From NCBI GenBank assembly GCA_963720735.1, contig CAVRGL010000010.1, positions 434,001 to 498,000 of the forward strand: DNA of 64,000 bases, given 5' to 3'. A model generated the notes under the pieces. The model saw only the letters and a list, made by a program, of their open reading frames with translations, ran no database searches and was not told where the DNA came from. Of this stretch, positions 41,943 to 50,589 are shown in pieces; position 1 is the first letter of the stretch; each line of letters opens with the position of its first letter. The stretch is from JBBRHQ01 sp963720735. GTDB taxonomy: Bacteria; Actinomycetota; Thermoleophilia; Solirubrobacterales; 70-9. A program made the translations under genes and the position numbers.

Positions 41943-43733
41943 ATGGAGAGTGCTTCAGTCGCCGAGCCGGCGCCGCCTGCCGCGGTCGCCAGCGAAGGGG
42001 ACAAGGGACTGAAGTCCGGAGCGCTCGGGTTCCTCTCCAACGTCGTCATCGGCGTCGCCTCCACCGCCCCGGGCTACAGTCTCGCCGCGGTCCTTGGCTT
42101 CGTCGCGATCGAGGTCGGCTTCCAGTCGCCGGCAATCCTCTGGCTCGCCTTCATCCCGATGCTGTTCATCTCGGCGGCCTACTACTACATGAACCGCGCT
42201 GACCCGGACTGCGGAACCTCGTTCACCTGGGTGACCTCGACGATCGGCCCCCGGACCGGCTGGCTCACCGGCTGGGCGATCGTCATGGCCGATCTCATCG
42301 TGATGGCGAACCTCTCGCAGATCGCCGGCCTCTACACCTTTCTCCTGGTCGGCTGGCAGTCCGCCGCCGACTCGGTCGCCGCAGTGACCGCGGTTGGGGT
42401 CATCTGGATCGCGGTGATGACCTGGATCTGCGTCGTCGGGATCGAGCTATCGGCGAGGACCCAGTTCTTCCTGCTCGCCGCGGAGGTCGCCGCGCTTGCG
42501 GCGTTCTCCATAGTCGCCCTGGTCAAGGTCTACGCAACCGACGTCACAGGCTCGGTGCTGCCGTCGCTGTCCTGGTTCAACCCGCTCGACATCTCCAGCG
42601 GCAGCGCCCTGGCAGCGGGCCTGATCCTGGGCATATTCATCTACTGGGGCTGGGACTCGACGGTCACCGTCAACGAGGAGAGCGAGAACTCATCTGAAAC
42701 GCCCGGCCGGGCTGCGGTCATGAGCACGGTCATCCTCGTTCTGATCTACCTCGTCGTCTCCGTCGCCGCCCAGGCATACGGTGGGCTGGGGCCGCTCAAG
42801 CAGAACCCCGATGACGTCCTCAGCGCGCTCGGCAAGAACGTCTTTGGCTCGCCGCTCGACAAGATCCTGATCATCGCCGTGCTGACCTCGGCCTCGGCCT
42901 CCACCCAGACGACGATCCTCCCTACCTCTCGAACCGCCCTCTCAATGGCCTTCGCGAAAGCGATACCGGATCGCTTCGGCCACGTCCACAAGCGGTTCCA
43001 GACCCCGGACACCGCGACGATCTGGTTCGGTGTCGGCTCGATCATCTGGTACGTCGGCCTGACCCTGATCAGCGAGAACATCCTCTTTGACTCGATCGCG
43101 GCCCTGGGACTGATGATCGCCTTCTACTACGCGCTCACCGGGTTCGCGGCCCCGATCTATTACCGCAACGAGCTGTTCAACGGCCCCGGCGCGGTGCGGA
43201 CCGTCGGCATCGGGGTGTTCGGAGGGATGGCGCTGCTCGGCCTCGGATTCTTCGTCGCCGACATCTGGAGTACGCAGGGCAACGCCTGGACGGCGCTGTT
43301 CGACAAGTCGAGCTTCGCCAACCTCGTCGCCACCGTCTGCGCTTGGGTGGGAACGGCAGGGATCATCGTCGGCACGATCACCGCCGTGGCCCGCAACCGC
43401 TCGCTGAAGAACCTGATCCTGGTTGGCGTCGCCAGCACGATCGGGGGCCTGGTGCTCTCCTGGGCCTTCTTCAAGAGCGCGATCGACCTCTCCGATCCCG
43501 CCAACTCGGAGTCGGGCGACTCCTGGTTCGGACTTGGCCCCCCGTTCGTGATCGGGATCGGCTCGCTGCTCGTCGGGGTTCTGCTGATGCTGGTCCGCGA
43601 GCGCACCCACCCCGAGTTCTTCAAGCGCAAGTGGAAGACAGCGCCGCCCGGCTCGCTCGATCCGGCCGCTCCCACGCGGGCCGCCCAGGCGTCATTCGCC
43701 GCCGAGGATACGGCAGGCGGAGGTCCGGCCTAG
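41943..43733 (+). CDS. APC-superfamily amino acid/polyamine permease
   Basis: 596 residues from ATG 41943, 4 nt after AAGGAGGAGA. About twelve to fourteen helices. Substrate-site segments of the LeuT fold are visible: GVASTAPGYSLAAVLGFVAI in helix 1, and IYWGWDSTVTVNEESENS in helix 6. Length and the long C-terminal extension exceed typical APC permeases (about 480). It heads the plus-strand amine operon; its stop is directly followed by the UspA start with no spacing. Confidence 0.9.
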   Translation: MESASVAEPAPPAAVASEGDKGLKSGALGFLSNVVIGVASTAPGYSLAAVLGFVAIEVGFQSPAILWLAFIPMLFISAAYYYMNRADPDCGTSFTWVTSTIGPRTGWLTGWAIVMADLIVMANLSQIAGLYTFLLVGWQSAADSVAAVTAVGVIWIAVMTWICVVGIELSARTQFFLLAAEVAALAAFSIVALVKVYATDVTGSVLPSLSWFNPLDISSGSALAAGLILGIFIYWGWDSTVTVNEESENSSETPGRAAVMSTVILVLIYLVVSVAAQAYGGLGPLKQNPDDVLSALGKNVFGSPLDKILIIAVLTSASASTQTTILPTSRTALSMAFAKAIPDRFGHVHKRFQTPDTATIWFGVGSIIWYVGLTLISENILFDSIAALGLMIAFYYALTGFAAPIYYRNELFNGPGAVRTVGIGVFGGMALLGLGFFVADIWSTQGNAWTALFDKSSFANLVATVCAWVGTAGIIVGTITAVARNRSLKNLILVGVASTIGGLVLSWAFFKSAIDLSDPANSESGDSWFGLGPPFVIGIGSLLVGVLLMLVRERTHPEFFKRKWKTAPPGSLDPAAPTRAAQASFAAEDTAGGGPA

Positions 43734-44153
43734 ATGGCTGGCGAGATCGTCGTCGGCTACGACGGCACCGAGTGCTCGCTGGCCGCGCTCGACGTCGCCG
43801 TCAGCCTGGCCAAGGACCTTGCTTCGAAGCTGATCGTCCTGTACGCCTACGACCCGGCCCGGATAGGCGGGGAGGTCCGCGACCTCGACCAGGCTCTCGA
43901 ATCCCGGGGCCGCGAGGTCACCACGCAGGCGGTGGAGAAGGCCCGGGCCGCCGGGATCGAGGCCAAGGCCGAGATCGCCAAGGAGAAGGCCTCCGTGGCC
44001 CTCTCGGCGCTGGGCACCCAGCGGAAGGCGAGGTTCATCGTCGTCGGCAGCTATGGCGAGCGGCCGGTGACCGGGGTCATCCTCGGCGCCACCCCGCACA
44101 AGCTGCTTCACATCGCGGATGTACCTGTAATAGTTGTTCCGGTTCGAGAGTGA
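43734..44153 (+). CDS. Universal stress protein (UspA family)
   Basis: 139 residues from ATG 43734, which begins on the base after the permease stop. The ATP-binding UspA pattern is present: IVVGYDGTECSLAALDVAVS at the N-terminus and IVVGSYGERPVTGVILGATP then HKLLHIADVPVIVVP at the C-terminus (the usual Gly-x2-Gly-x9-Gly-Ser/Thr loop is close to intact). Placement between an APC permease and an ABC importer suggests a regulatory subunit for transport, as seen for some UspA domains fused to transporters. It overlaps the next gene by 4 bp. Confidence 0.9.
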   Translation: MAGEIVVGYDGTECSLAALDVAVSLAKDLASKLIVLYAYDPARIGGEVRDLDQALESRGREVTTQAVEKARAAGIEAKAEIAKEKASVALSALGTQRKARFIVVGSYGERPVTGVILGATPHKLLHIADVPVIVVPVRE

Positions 44154-45337
44154 GCGAGGAGAGCACCACACCGAGCGTCGAGCTGGAAGGCGTGACCAAG
44201 CAGTTCGCCGACGTGACTGCGGTGGACGACGTCAGCCTCAAGATCGGCCAAGGGGAGTTCTTCACCCTGCTCGGCCCGAGCGGCTGCGGCAAGACGACGA
44301 CATTGCGGATGATCGCCGGCTTCGAGAGGCTGACCATGGGCAGGCTGCTGATCGACGGTAGCGACGTCGCCACTCTTCCCGCCTACAAGCGCCCCACCAA
44401 CACCGTCTTTCAGAGCTACGCCCTCTTCCCGCACCTGAGCGTGGAGCAGAACGTCGGCTTCGGGCTGCGGCGCAAGAAGGTGGCGAAGGAGGAGATCGCC
44501 ACCCGTGTTGGCGAGGAGCTAGAGAGGGTCGGGCTGGCGCGCGAGGCGCGGCGCCGGCCGAACCAGCTCTCCGGCGGCCAGCAGCAGCGGGTCGCCCTGG
44601 CGCGGGCACTGGTCAACCTGCCGAAGGTGCTGCTGCTCGACGAGCCCTTGGGAGCGCTCGACCTGAAGCTGCGCAAGGGGCTCCAGGTCGAGCTGAAGAA
44701 GATCCAGCGCGAGGTCGGTATCAGCTTCGTCTACGTCACCCACGACCAGGAGGAGGCGCTGACCATGTCGGATCGGATCGCGGTCATGAACCGCGGCCGG
44801 GTCGAGCAGATCGGCGGCCCCGAGGAGATCTACGAGCATCCCGAGACGACCTTCGTCGCCGGCTTCATCGGCGTCTCCAACCTGATGCCCGGATCGGTCT
44901 CCTCGCCGACCGAGGTCGAGCTCGAGCAGGGGCCGGCGGTACCCGCCGACACCAGCCGCTTCTCGACCGGCGAGCGTTGCTTCGCCGTGGTGCGACCCGA
45001 GAAGCTCGAGATCGCCACCGTGAACGGCGCCGGGCCGGCGTCCGGCGGGCCGGGCGTGGAAGGGGTGGTCGAGAGCTCGCTCTACCTGGGGACCGCCACG
45101 CAGATTACGGTCGACCTGGGCGAACAGGTCCGCATGACCGTGCTCGTGCCGAACGCCAGCGAGGCCGAGCGACAGAGGCTTCCGGGGGGCGGCGCCAGGG
45201 TGAGGCTCGGGTGGGCGCCCGAGCACATGCACCTGGTGCGTGAATCGGAGCGCGCGGAGCCGGGCTTGGGGGAGCTTCGGCCGACTGCCGAGACGGCAGG
45301 CGCTCAAACAGAATCCAAACAGGAGGCAGCATCTTGA
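44150..45337 (+). CDS. potA: Polyamine-type ABC transporter ATP-binding protein (PotA-like, copy 2)
   Basis: 395 residues from GTG 44150, overlapping the UspA stop. Walker A is GPSGCGKTT, Q-loop VFQSYALFPHLS, signature LSGGQQQR, Walker B LLLDEPLGALD and H-loop VTHDQEEA. The C-terminal TOBE domain covers about residues 275-365. Compared with copy 1, the ATPase core is clearly homologous but diverged, so this is an old paralogue and not a recent duplication. Its start is a normal GTG, in contrast to the ACG of copy 1. Confidence 0.94.
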   Translation: MSEESTTPSVELEGVTKQFADVTAVDDVSLKIGQGEFFTLLGPSGCGKTTTLRMIAGFERLTMGRLLIDGSDVATLPAYKRPTNTVFQSYALFPHLSVEQNVGFGLRRKKVAKEEIATRVGEELERVGLAREARRRPNQLSGGQQQRVALARALVNLPKVLLLDEPLGALDLKLRKGLQVELKKIQREVGISFVYVTHDQEEALTMSDRIAVMNRGRVEQIGGPEEIYEHPETTFVAGFIGVSNLMPGSVSSPTEVELEQGPAVPADTSRFSTGERCFAVVRPEKLEIATVNGAGPASGGPGVEGVVESSLYLGTATQITVDLGEQVRMTVLVPNASEAERQRLPGGGARVRLGWAPEHMHLVRESERAEPGLGELRPTAETAGAQTESKQEAAS

Positions 45338-46518
45338 GCAGGCAAAGCGGCAGTTCGGCTCCGACCGGGCACGACCGGGCGGGGTCCGTCCGGACCCTGA
45401 TGGTGGCGCTGGCGGTTGCAGCGGCGGCGGCCGGGTTGGTCGCCTGCGGCGGCGGCGGGGGCGGGATCGAGGGCGGTGGGGCGACGACCAGCGCTGAGAC
45501 CGCGAAGGCCGGGAAGGTGACCGGGGACCTGACGATCTCCAACTGGCCCCTCTACATCGACAAGCACACGGTCTCAAACTTCGATGCCAAGTACGGGACC
45601 AGCACGAAGTACATCGAGGACGTCAACGACAACAACGAGTTCTTCGGCAAGCTGCAGCCGCTGCTGGCCCAGGGCAACTCCGGCGGGCGCAGCATCATGG
45701 TCGTGACCGACTGGATGGCCCAGAAGATGTACGACCTCGGCTACGTCCAGAAGCTCGACAAGTCGGCGATTCCCAACGTCAACAAGAACCTGATTCCGTC
45801 GTTGCAGCACCCCTCGTTCGACCCCAACCGGAGCTACACGGTTCCCTGGCAGACCGGTATGACCGGTCTGATCGTCCGCACCGACCTGGCGCCGGACGTG
45901 CACTCGATCAACGACCTGTTCAAGCCCAAGTACAAGGGCAAGGTCTCCTTCCTGACCGAGATGCGCGACAGCGTCCCGCTGGTGATGAAAGCCGACGGCG
46001 TCAACCTCGCGCATGCCACCGAGCAGGACTGGATGAACGCGATCGACAAGCTCAAGAAGGCCGCCGATGACGGCCAGATCCGCCGCTTCACCGGAAACGA
46101 CTACGCCAGCGATTTCACCAGCGGCAACCTGGTCGCGGGGGTCGGCTGGTCCGGAGACGCGGTGCAGCTGCAGGCAGACAACCCCGACATCCAATGGCGG
46201 ATGCCGACCCAGGGTTGCATGCTGTGGTCGGACAACATGGAGATCCCGGTCGGCGCCCCGAACACGGCGGCGGCGCTCGGCTGGATGAACTACGTCTACG
46301 ACCCGAAGGTCGCGGCGAAGATCACCTCCTATGTCAACTACGTCAGCCCGGTGAACGGGGTCAAGCAGGTGTTCGAGAAGACGGATCCATCGCTGGCACA
46401 CAACCAGCTGATCTTCCCCAGCACCTCGTTCACGAAGAACTGCTCCGTCGCTCCGACCCTCAAGGGAGGCGAGGAGACCAGGGTGACGGAGGCCTTCCAG
46501 AACCTGATCACGGGCTGA
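45334..46518 (+). CDS. potD: Polyamine-type ABC transporter substrate-binding lipoprotein (PotD/PotF-like, copy 2)
   Basis: 394 residues from TTG 45334, behind AGGAGGCAGC and overlapping the ATPase stop (TTGA). The twin-charged N-terminus and helix end in lipobox LVAC (Cys about residue 34), followed by a Gly-rich linker. The mature protein starts GDLTISNWPLYIDKHTVSNF, the PotD/PotF opening, and includes TVPWQTGMTGLIVRTDL and CMLWSDNMEIPVGAPNTAAA. The Trp-Pro-Leu-Tyr and the Trp-Gln ligand positions match putrescine/spermidine binders better than copy 1. Confidence 0.92.
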   Translation: MSRQSGSSAPTGHDRAGSVRTLMVALAVAAAAAGLVACGGGGGGIEGGGATTSAETAKAGKVTGDLTISNWPLYIDKHTVSNFDAKYGTSTKYIEDVNDNNEFFGKLQPLLAQGNSGGRSIMVVTDWMAQKMYDLGYVQKLDKSAIPNVNKNLIPSLQHPSFDPNRSYTVPWQTGMTGLIVRTDLAPDVHSINDLFKPKYKGKVSFLTEMRDSVPLVMKADGVNLAHATEQDWMNAIDKLKKAADDGQIRRFTGNDYASDFTSGNLVAGVGWSGDAVQLQADNPDIQWRMPTQGCMLWSDNMEIPVGAPNTAAALGWMNYVYDPKVAAKITSYVNYVSPVNGVKQVFEKTDPSLAHNQLIFPSTSFTKNCSVAPTLKGGEETRVTEAFQNLITG

Positions 46519-46558
46519 TCGGACGGCGGTGCCCTGAGCTGATGATCGAGCGGCAAGC

Positions 46559-47416
46559 ATGAGCTCGGGGCGCCGCCGCATCCTGCCCTACTTCCTGCTC
46601 GGGCCGGGGGTCGTATGGCTCGTCCTCTTCTTCGTCGTGCCGATGTACTTCATGGCGCGGCTCTCGCTCGAGCAGGGCATCCTGCCCAACTTCGAGTTCA
46701 CCTGGCACTGGGCCAACTTCCCGGACACGCTGAAGACCTATGACACCCAGTTCGTGCGCTCCTTCTACTACTCCGGCGCGGCGACGATCCTCTGTCTGCT
46801 GATCGGCTATCCGTTGGCGTACGCGATCGCCTTCAAGGGGGGCAAGTGGCGCAACGCGATGCTGTTCGCGGTGGTCGCCCCCTTCTTCACCACCTACCTG
46901 ATCCGCACCCTCGCCTGGAAGACGATGCTCGACGACCAGAGCCCCGTGGTCAGCGTGCTCAACACCCTCGGGCTGACCTCGAGCGGTCGCGTCCTCGCCA
47001 CCAGCAGCGCCGTGATCGCCGGCCTCACCTACAACTTTCTGCCGTTCATGGTGCTGCCGATCTACGCCAGCCTCGAGCGTCTCGACGTAGGTCTGGTCGA
47101 GGCCGCCCAGGACCTCTACGCTTCCTCCTTCACCGCCTTCCGCAAGGTCACCCTGCCGCTCTCGGCGCCGGGAGTCGTCGCCGGCGTCCTGCTGACCTTC
47201 ATCCCGGCAGTCGGCGACTACGTCAACGCCGCCTTCCTCGGCGGCACCCAGCAGGCCATGATCGGCAACGTGATCCAGTCGAAATACCTGGTGGTGCGCG
47301 ACTACCCGAGCGCCGCGGCCCTCTCCTTCGTGCTCCTGGCGATCATCCTGGTCGCGGTCCTGCTCTACATCCGCTTCGCCGGCTCGGAGGCGCTGATGGA
47401 CGAGGAGGCGGTCTGA
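46559..47416 (+). CDS. potB: Polyamine-type ABC transporter permease (PotB-like, copy 2)
   Basis: 285 residues from ATG 46559. Six helices starting PYFLLGPGVVWLVLFFVVPM. The EAA loop reads VEAAQDLYASSFTAFRKVTL. FIPAVGDYVNAAFLGG is the PotB/PotH-type segment (usually PSLGEYVIP or similar). It ends in a one-base overlap (TGATG) with the second permease. Confidence 0.92.
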   Translation: MSSGRRRILPYFLLGPGVVWLVLFFVVPMYFMARLSLEQGILPNFEFTWHWANFPDTLKTYDTQFVRSFYYSGAATILCLLIGYPLAYAIAFKGGKWRNAMLFAVVAPFFTTYLIRTLAWKTMLDDQSPVVSVLNTLGLTSSGRVLATSSAVIAGLTYNFLPFMVLPIYASLERLDVGLVEAAQDLYASSFTAFRKVTLPLSAPGVVAGVLLTFIPAVGDYVNAAFLGGTQQAMIGNVIQSKYLVVRDYPSAAALSFVLLAIILVAVLLYIRFAGSEALMDEEAV

Positions 47417-48300
47417 TGGAAGCGGGGACTCTTCCCGCCAGCGCCGCCGCCGGAGCGGGGGAGAGCGCCGGGCGGCGCGCCTGGCGCTGGCTGCGCGAGC
47501 GTGCGCTCAACATCTACGCCGGCCTCGCGATCGCCTACATGCTGCTGCCGATCGCGATCATCTTCCTCTTCTCCTTCAACAACCCGGCGGGCCGCTACAA
47601 CCTCGTCTGGTCCGGCTTCACCACCAAGTACTGGGCCCACCCGTTCGCGATCTCAGAGCTAACGGACGCCTTCGGCACCAGCCTCAGGCTGGCGGTGCTG
47701 GCGACCCTGATCTCGACCGTGATCGGGACGCTGATGGCGATCGCCCTGGTCCGCCACGAGTTCTTCGGCCGCCGCGGCGCCAACATCCTGATCGTCATTC
47801 CGATGGCGACCCCGGAGGTGGTGATCGGGGCCTCGCTGCTCTCGATGTTCCTGATCTACGGCCTCCAGCTCGGGTTCCAGACGCTGCTGATCGCCCATGT
47901 GATGTTCTGCATCAGCTTCGTCGTCGTCGTCGTGCGCTCGCGCCTGATCGGCTTCGACCGCCGGCTGGAGGACGCCGCCGGCGACCTCGGGGCGACCCCG
48001 CTTCAAACGTTCCGGCTGGTAACGCTGCCGCTGATCATGCCCGGGATCCTGGGGGGCGCGCTGCTCGCCTTCGCCCTGTCGATTGACGACTTTGTGATCT
48101 CCAACTTCAACTCCGGCACCACGGTCACCTTCCCGCTCTACATATTCGGAGCAAACCAGCGCGGCATCCCGGTCCAGGTCAACGTGATCGCCTCGATGCT
48201 GTTCATGGTCACCCTGGCGGTGATGGCCTTCACGGTGCTCCAGCAGCGCCGGGCCCAGAAGATGGCCGCGATGCGCCCGGAGCAAGAAGCCACCGCGTGA
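47416..48300 (+). CDS. potC: Polyamine-type ABC transporter permease (PotC-like, copy 2)
   Basis: 294 residues from ATG 47416. A Gly/Ala-rich N-terminus of about 30 residues precedes six helices. The EAA loop is LEDAAGDLGATPLQTFRLVT, followed by LAFALSIDDFVISNFNSG, the PotC/PotI signature. The stop overlaps the GTG start of the following aldehyde dehydrogenase (GTGA), so that enzyme is made with the importer. Confidence 0.92.
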   Translation: MEAGTLPASAAAGAGESAGRRAWRWLRERALNIYAGLAIAYMLLPIAIIFLFSFNNPAGRYNLVWSGFTTKYWAHPFAISELTDAFGTSLRLAVLATLISTVIGTLMAIALVRHEFFGRRGANILIVIPMATPEVVIGASLLSMFLIYGLQLGFQTLLIAHVMFCISFVVVVVRSRLIGFDRRLEDAAGDLGATPLQTFRLVTLPLIMPGILGGALLAFALSIDDFVISNFNSGTTVTFPLYIFGANQRGIPVQVNVIASMLFMVTLAVMAFTVLQQRRAQKMAAMRPEQEATA

Positions 48301-49772
48301 GCGTCGAGACCAGGCTGCTGATCGGCGGCGAGCAGGTCGCGGGCGCCGGCGAGCCGCTTGCGGTCGAGAACCCGGCCACCGAGGAGACGGTGGCGACGGT
48401 CAACTCGGCCTCTCCGGAGCAGCTCTCCGCTGCGGTCGCCGGCGCCGGCGAGGCGGCCCGCGGCTGGCAGCGGACCCCGGCGATCGAGCGCGGGGAGATG
48501 CTGCACGAGGTGGCGGGGCGCCTCCGCAAGCGCTCCGATGGGCTGGCCGCGGCGATGACCGCCGAGGGCGGCAAGCCGCTGATAGAGAACCGCGATGAGG
48601 TCGAGTGGTGCGCGGCCGCCTTCGATTACTACGCGGAGATAGGCCGCGACTCGGCCGGCCGGGTGATCCCCTCGATCGAGGCGACCCAACTCTCGATGGT
48701 TGTCAAGGACCCGATGGGCGTGGTCGGCTGCATCGTCCCCTGGAACTACCCGCTGCTGCTCCTCACCTGGAAGCTCGCGCCGGCGCTGGCGGCCGGGAAC
48801 ACCACGGTCTGCAAGCCCTCCGAGCTGACCCCGACCTCGACCCTGATGCTCGCTGCGTGCCTCGACCACCTGCCGGCCGGGGCGGTCAACCTGATCGCCG
48901 GGCCCGGCGATGTGGGGGCGGCGCTCTGCGCCGACCATGGTGTCGCCTGCATCGCCTTCACCGGCTCGGTCGAGACCGGTAAGCGGGTCGCGATCGCCTG
49001 CGCGAAGCGGGTCGCGCGGGTCAACCTGGAGATGGGCGGCAAGGACCCGTTCATCGTCTGCGCCGACGTCGGCGCGGAGGGGGTCGAGGTCGCCGCCCGC
49101 GGCGGCGCCTGGGCCGCCTACCTGAACGCGGGCCAGGTCTGCACCTCGGCCGAGCGCTTCTATGTCGCCGCGGACGTCTTCGACGACTACGTCAGCGCCT
49201 TCGTCGAGCACACCGACTCGCTGGTGGTCGGCGATCCCACCGCCGCCGACACGGACGTCGGCCCGATGGTCTCGGCGGCGCAGCGCGGCAAGGTCGTCGA
49301 CCAGGTCGAGGCGGCGGTCGCCGCCGGCGCGGAGCTGCTCACAGGCGGCGGGGACGGCGGCAACCAGCGCGGCCATTACTACTCCCCGGCGGTGATCACC
49401 GGCGCCCCGGCCGAGACGGACCTGCTGCGGGAGGAGACCTTCGGCCCGGTCGCCCCGATCGTCCCCGTCTCCTCGCTCGACGAGGCGATCGAGCTCGCCA
49501 ACGGCACCCGCTTCGGCCTCGGGGCGAACATCTACACCTCGGACCTGAAGACGATGGTCCGCTGCATGCGTGAGATCAAGGCCGGAACCGTCTGGTTCAA
49601 CGACCCCCTCACCGACAACGACGCCGGCCCCTTCGGCGGCTTCAAGCAGTCCGGGATGGGCCGGGAGCTGGGCCGCGAGGGCCTCGAGGCCTTCCAGGAG
49701 ACCAAGCACGTCCACGTCGAGACCGAGATCGCTCCGAAGGAGTGGTGGTACCCCTACGGCGACGGCGCCTAG
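48297..49772 (+). CDS. NAD-dependent aldehyde dehydrogenase (aminoaldehyde/betaine-aldehyde type)
   Basis: 491 residues from GTG 48297, overlapping the permease stop. Active-site segments are GCIVPWNYPLLLLTWKLAPA, Glu in LEMGGKDPFIV, Cys in NAGQVCTSAER, and EETFGPVAPIVPV. The C-terminus GFKQSGMGRELGREGLEAF is typical of betaine-aldehyde and aminoaldehyde dehydrogenases. It is not a close paralogue of the gene at 35045. A second aminoaldehyde, such as 3-aminopropanal from spermidine, or succinate semialdehyde may be the substrate. Confidence 0.9.
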   Translation: MSVETRLLIGGEQVAGAGEPLAVENPATEETVATVNSASPEQLSAAVAGAGEAARGWQRTPAIERGEMLHEVAGRLRKRSDGLAAAMTAEGGKPLIENRDEVEWCAAAFDYYAEIGRDSAGRVIPSIEATQLSMVVKDPMGVVGCIVPWNYPLLLLTWKLAPALAAGNTTVCKPSELTPTSTLMLAACLDHLPAGAVNLIAGPGDVGAALCADHGVACIAFTGSVETGKRVAIACAKRVARVNLEMGGKDPFIVCADVGAEGVEVAARGGAWAAYLNAGQVCTSAERFYVAADVFDDYVSAFVEHTDSLVVGDPTAADTDVGPMVSAAQRGKVVDQVEAAVAAGAELLTGGGDGGNQRGHYYSPAVITGAPAETDLLREETFGPVAPIVPVSSLDEAIELANGTRFGLGANIYTSDLKTMVRCMREIKAGTVWFNDPLTDNDAGPFGGFKQSGMGRELGREGLEAFQETKHVHVETEIAPKEWWYPYGDGA

Positions 49773-49836
49773 GGAATCTGGCAACCCCGGTGCGACGCTC
49801 CCGCGCGGTTCGTCAGCCTTCCGTCACGCCCACGGA

Positions 49837-49882
49837 GACGTGGGACCTTTGAACCGCCATATAGACGGCTGAAAGGTCCCAC
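49837..49882. repeat. Intergenic palindrome, family 2 copy 2
   Basis: GTGGGACCTTT (49840-49850) and AAAGGTCCCAC (49872-49882) are a perfect 11-bp inverted repeat. The loop contains CCGCCATATAGACGG. From GACG at 49837 onward it aligns base by base with the repeat at 34925-34973. It lies between convergent genes (49772 plus, 49897 minus). Confidence 0.68.
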
Positions 49883-49896
49883 CCTTGCCCAGGACC

Positions 49897-50565
49897 TCAG
49901 AGCGGCCGGCGGGGCAGGGAGGTCTCCAGCCACTCGACCGCGGCGTCGATCGTCGGGCCGTCGATCGAGTGGCCGATCGGGGCCTCGCGGTAGGTGAGCG
50001 CGAGGCCCGCGGGCTCGAGCAGGTCGCGAGCCGCGCGAGCGTACTCCACCCCGATCACCGGGTCGCCGGCGCCGTGTGAGATCAGCACCGGCATCCCGGC
50101 GCGCGAACCGAGGTCGGGCTCCCAGCCCTCGACCTCGGGGATGAACCCCGAGAGGGCCAGGATCCCCGCGGGGCGCGGTCGGCCGCCTCCGAGGCCGAGG
50201 GCGTAGGACATCACGGTGCCCTGCGAGAAGCCGCCGATCACGATCCGCTCGGGTCCGGCCCCCGCCCATTCCCCGATCTCGCTCAGCCACTCGCCGAGGG
50301 CCGTGTAGCTCGCCGCGAAGGTCTCGCGGTCGGGGAAGCCGACCCTCTCCACCATGTACCAATGATTCCCAGGCATGCCGGCGAACCGGAAGGGGGCCCG
50401 CGGCGCGGCGCAGGCGAGCCTGCCTTCCGAATCGAGCAGATCAAAGAGGCCGGCCAGGTCCTGCTCGCTGGTGCCGCGGCCATGAAGCAGGACAAGCAGT
50501 CCGTCGGGGCGCTCGAGGCGCGCCGGGCGGGCGGCGGTGGGAAGCGACGAAGGTGGGGCGCTCAC
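49897..50565 (-). CDS. Phospholipase/carboxylesterase-family alpha/beta hydrolase
   Basis: 222 residues from GTG 50565. The fold opens LLVLLHGRGTSEQDLAGLFD (oxyanion-side His-Gly), the nucleophile elbow is GGFSQGTVMSY, the acid is Asp in SHGAGDPVIGVEY, and the base is His in APIGHSIDG. This is the small acyl-protein-thioesterase/carboxylesterase group (COG0400), which hydrolyses short esters or thioesters. The frame continues upstream as shadow of the decarboxylase gene and was not followed. It diverges from that gene with 24 bp between start codons. Confidence 0.88.
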   Translation of the reverse strand: MSAPPSSLPTAARPARLERPDGLLVLLHGRGTSEQDLAGLFDLLDSEGRLACAAPRAPFRFAGMPGNHWYMVERVGFPDRETFAASYTALGEWLSEIGEWAGAGPERIVIGGFSQGTVMSYALGLGGGRPRPAGILALSGFIPEVEGWEPDLGSRAGMPVLISHGAGDPVIGVEYARAARDLLEPAGLALTYREAPIGHSIDGPTIDAAVEWLETSLPRRPL

Positions 50566-50575
50566 CGCGCCAGCA

Positions 50576-50581
50576 TAGACT
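50576..50581 (+). promoter_or_regulatory. Probable -10 box of a leaderless promoter for the decarboxylase gene
   Basis: TAGACT ends 8 nt before ATG 50590. The whole gap to the divergent hydrolase start is only 24 bp, leaving no room for a conventional leader. Confidence 0.5.
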
Positions 50582-50589
50582 CGGCCGCG

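Noticed and set aside
30802..49772. Recent duplication of the Pot operon
   Set aside because: The two sets differ in all subunits well beyond what a recent copy would show, and no long nucleotide identity links them apart from the terminal palindrome.
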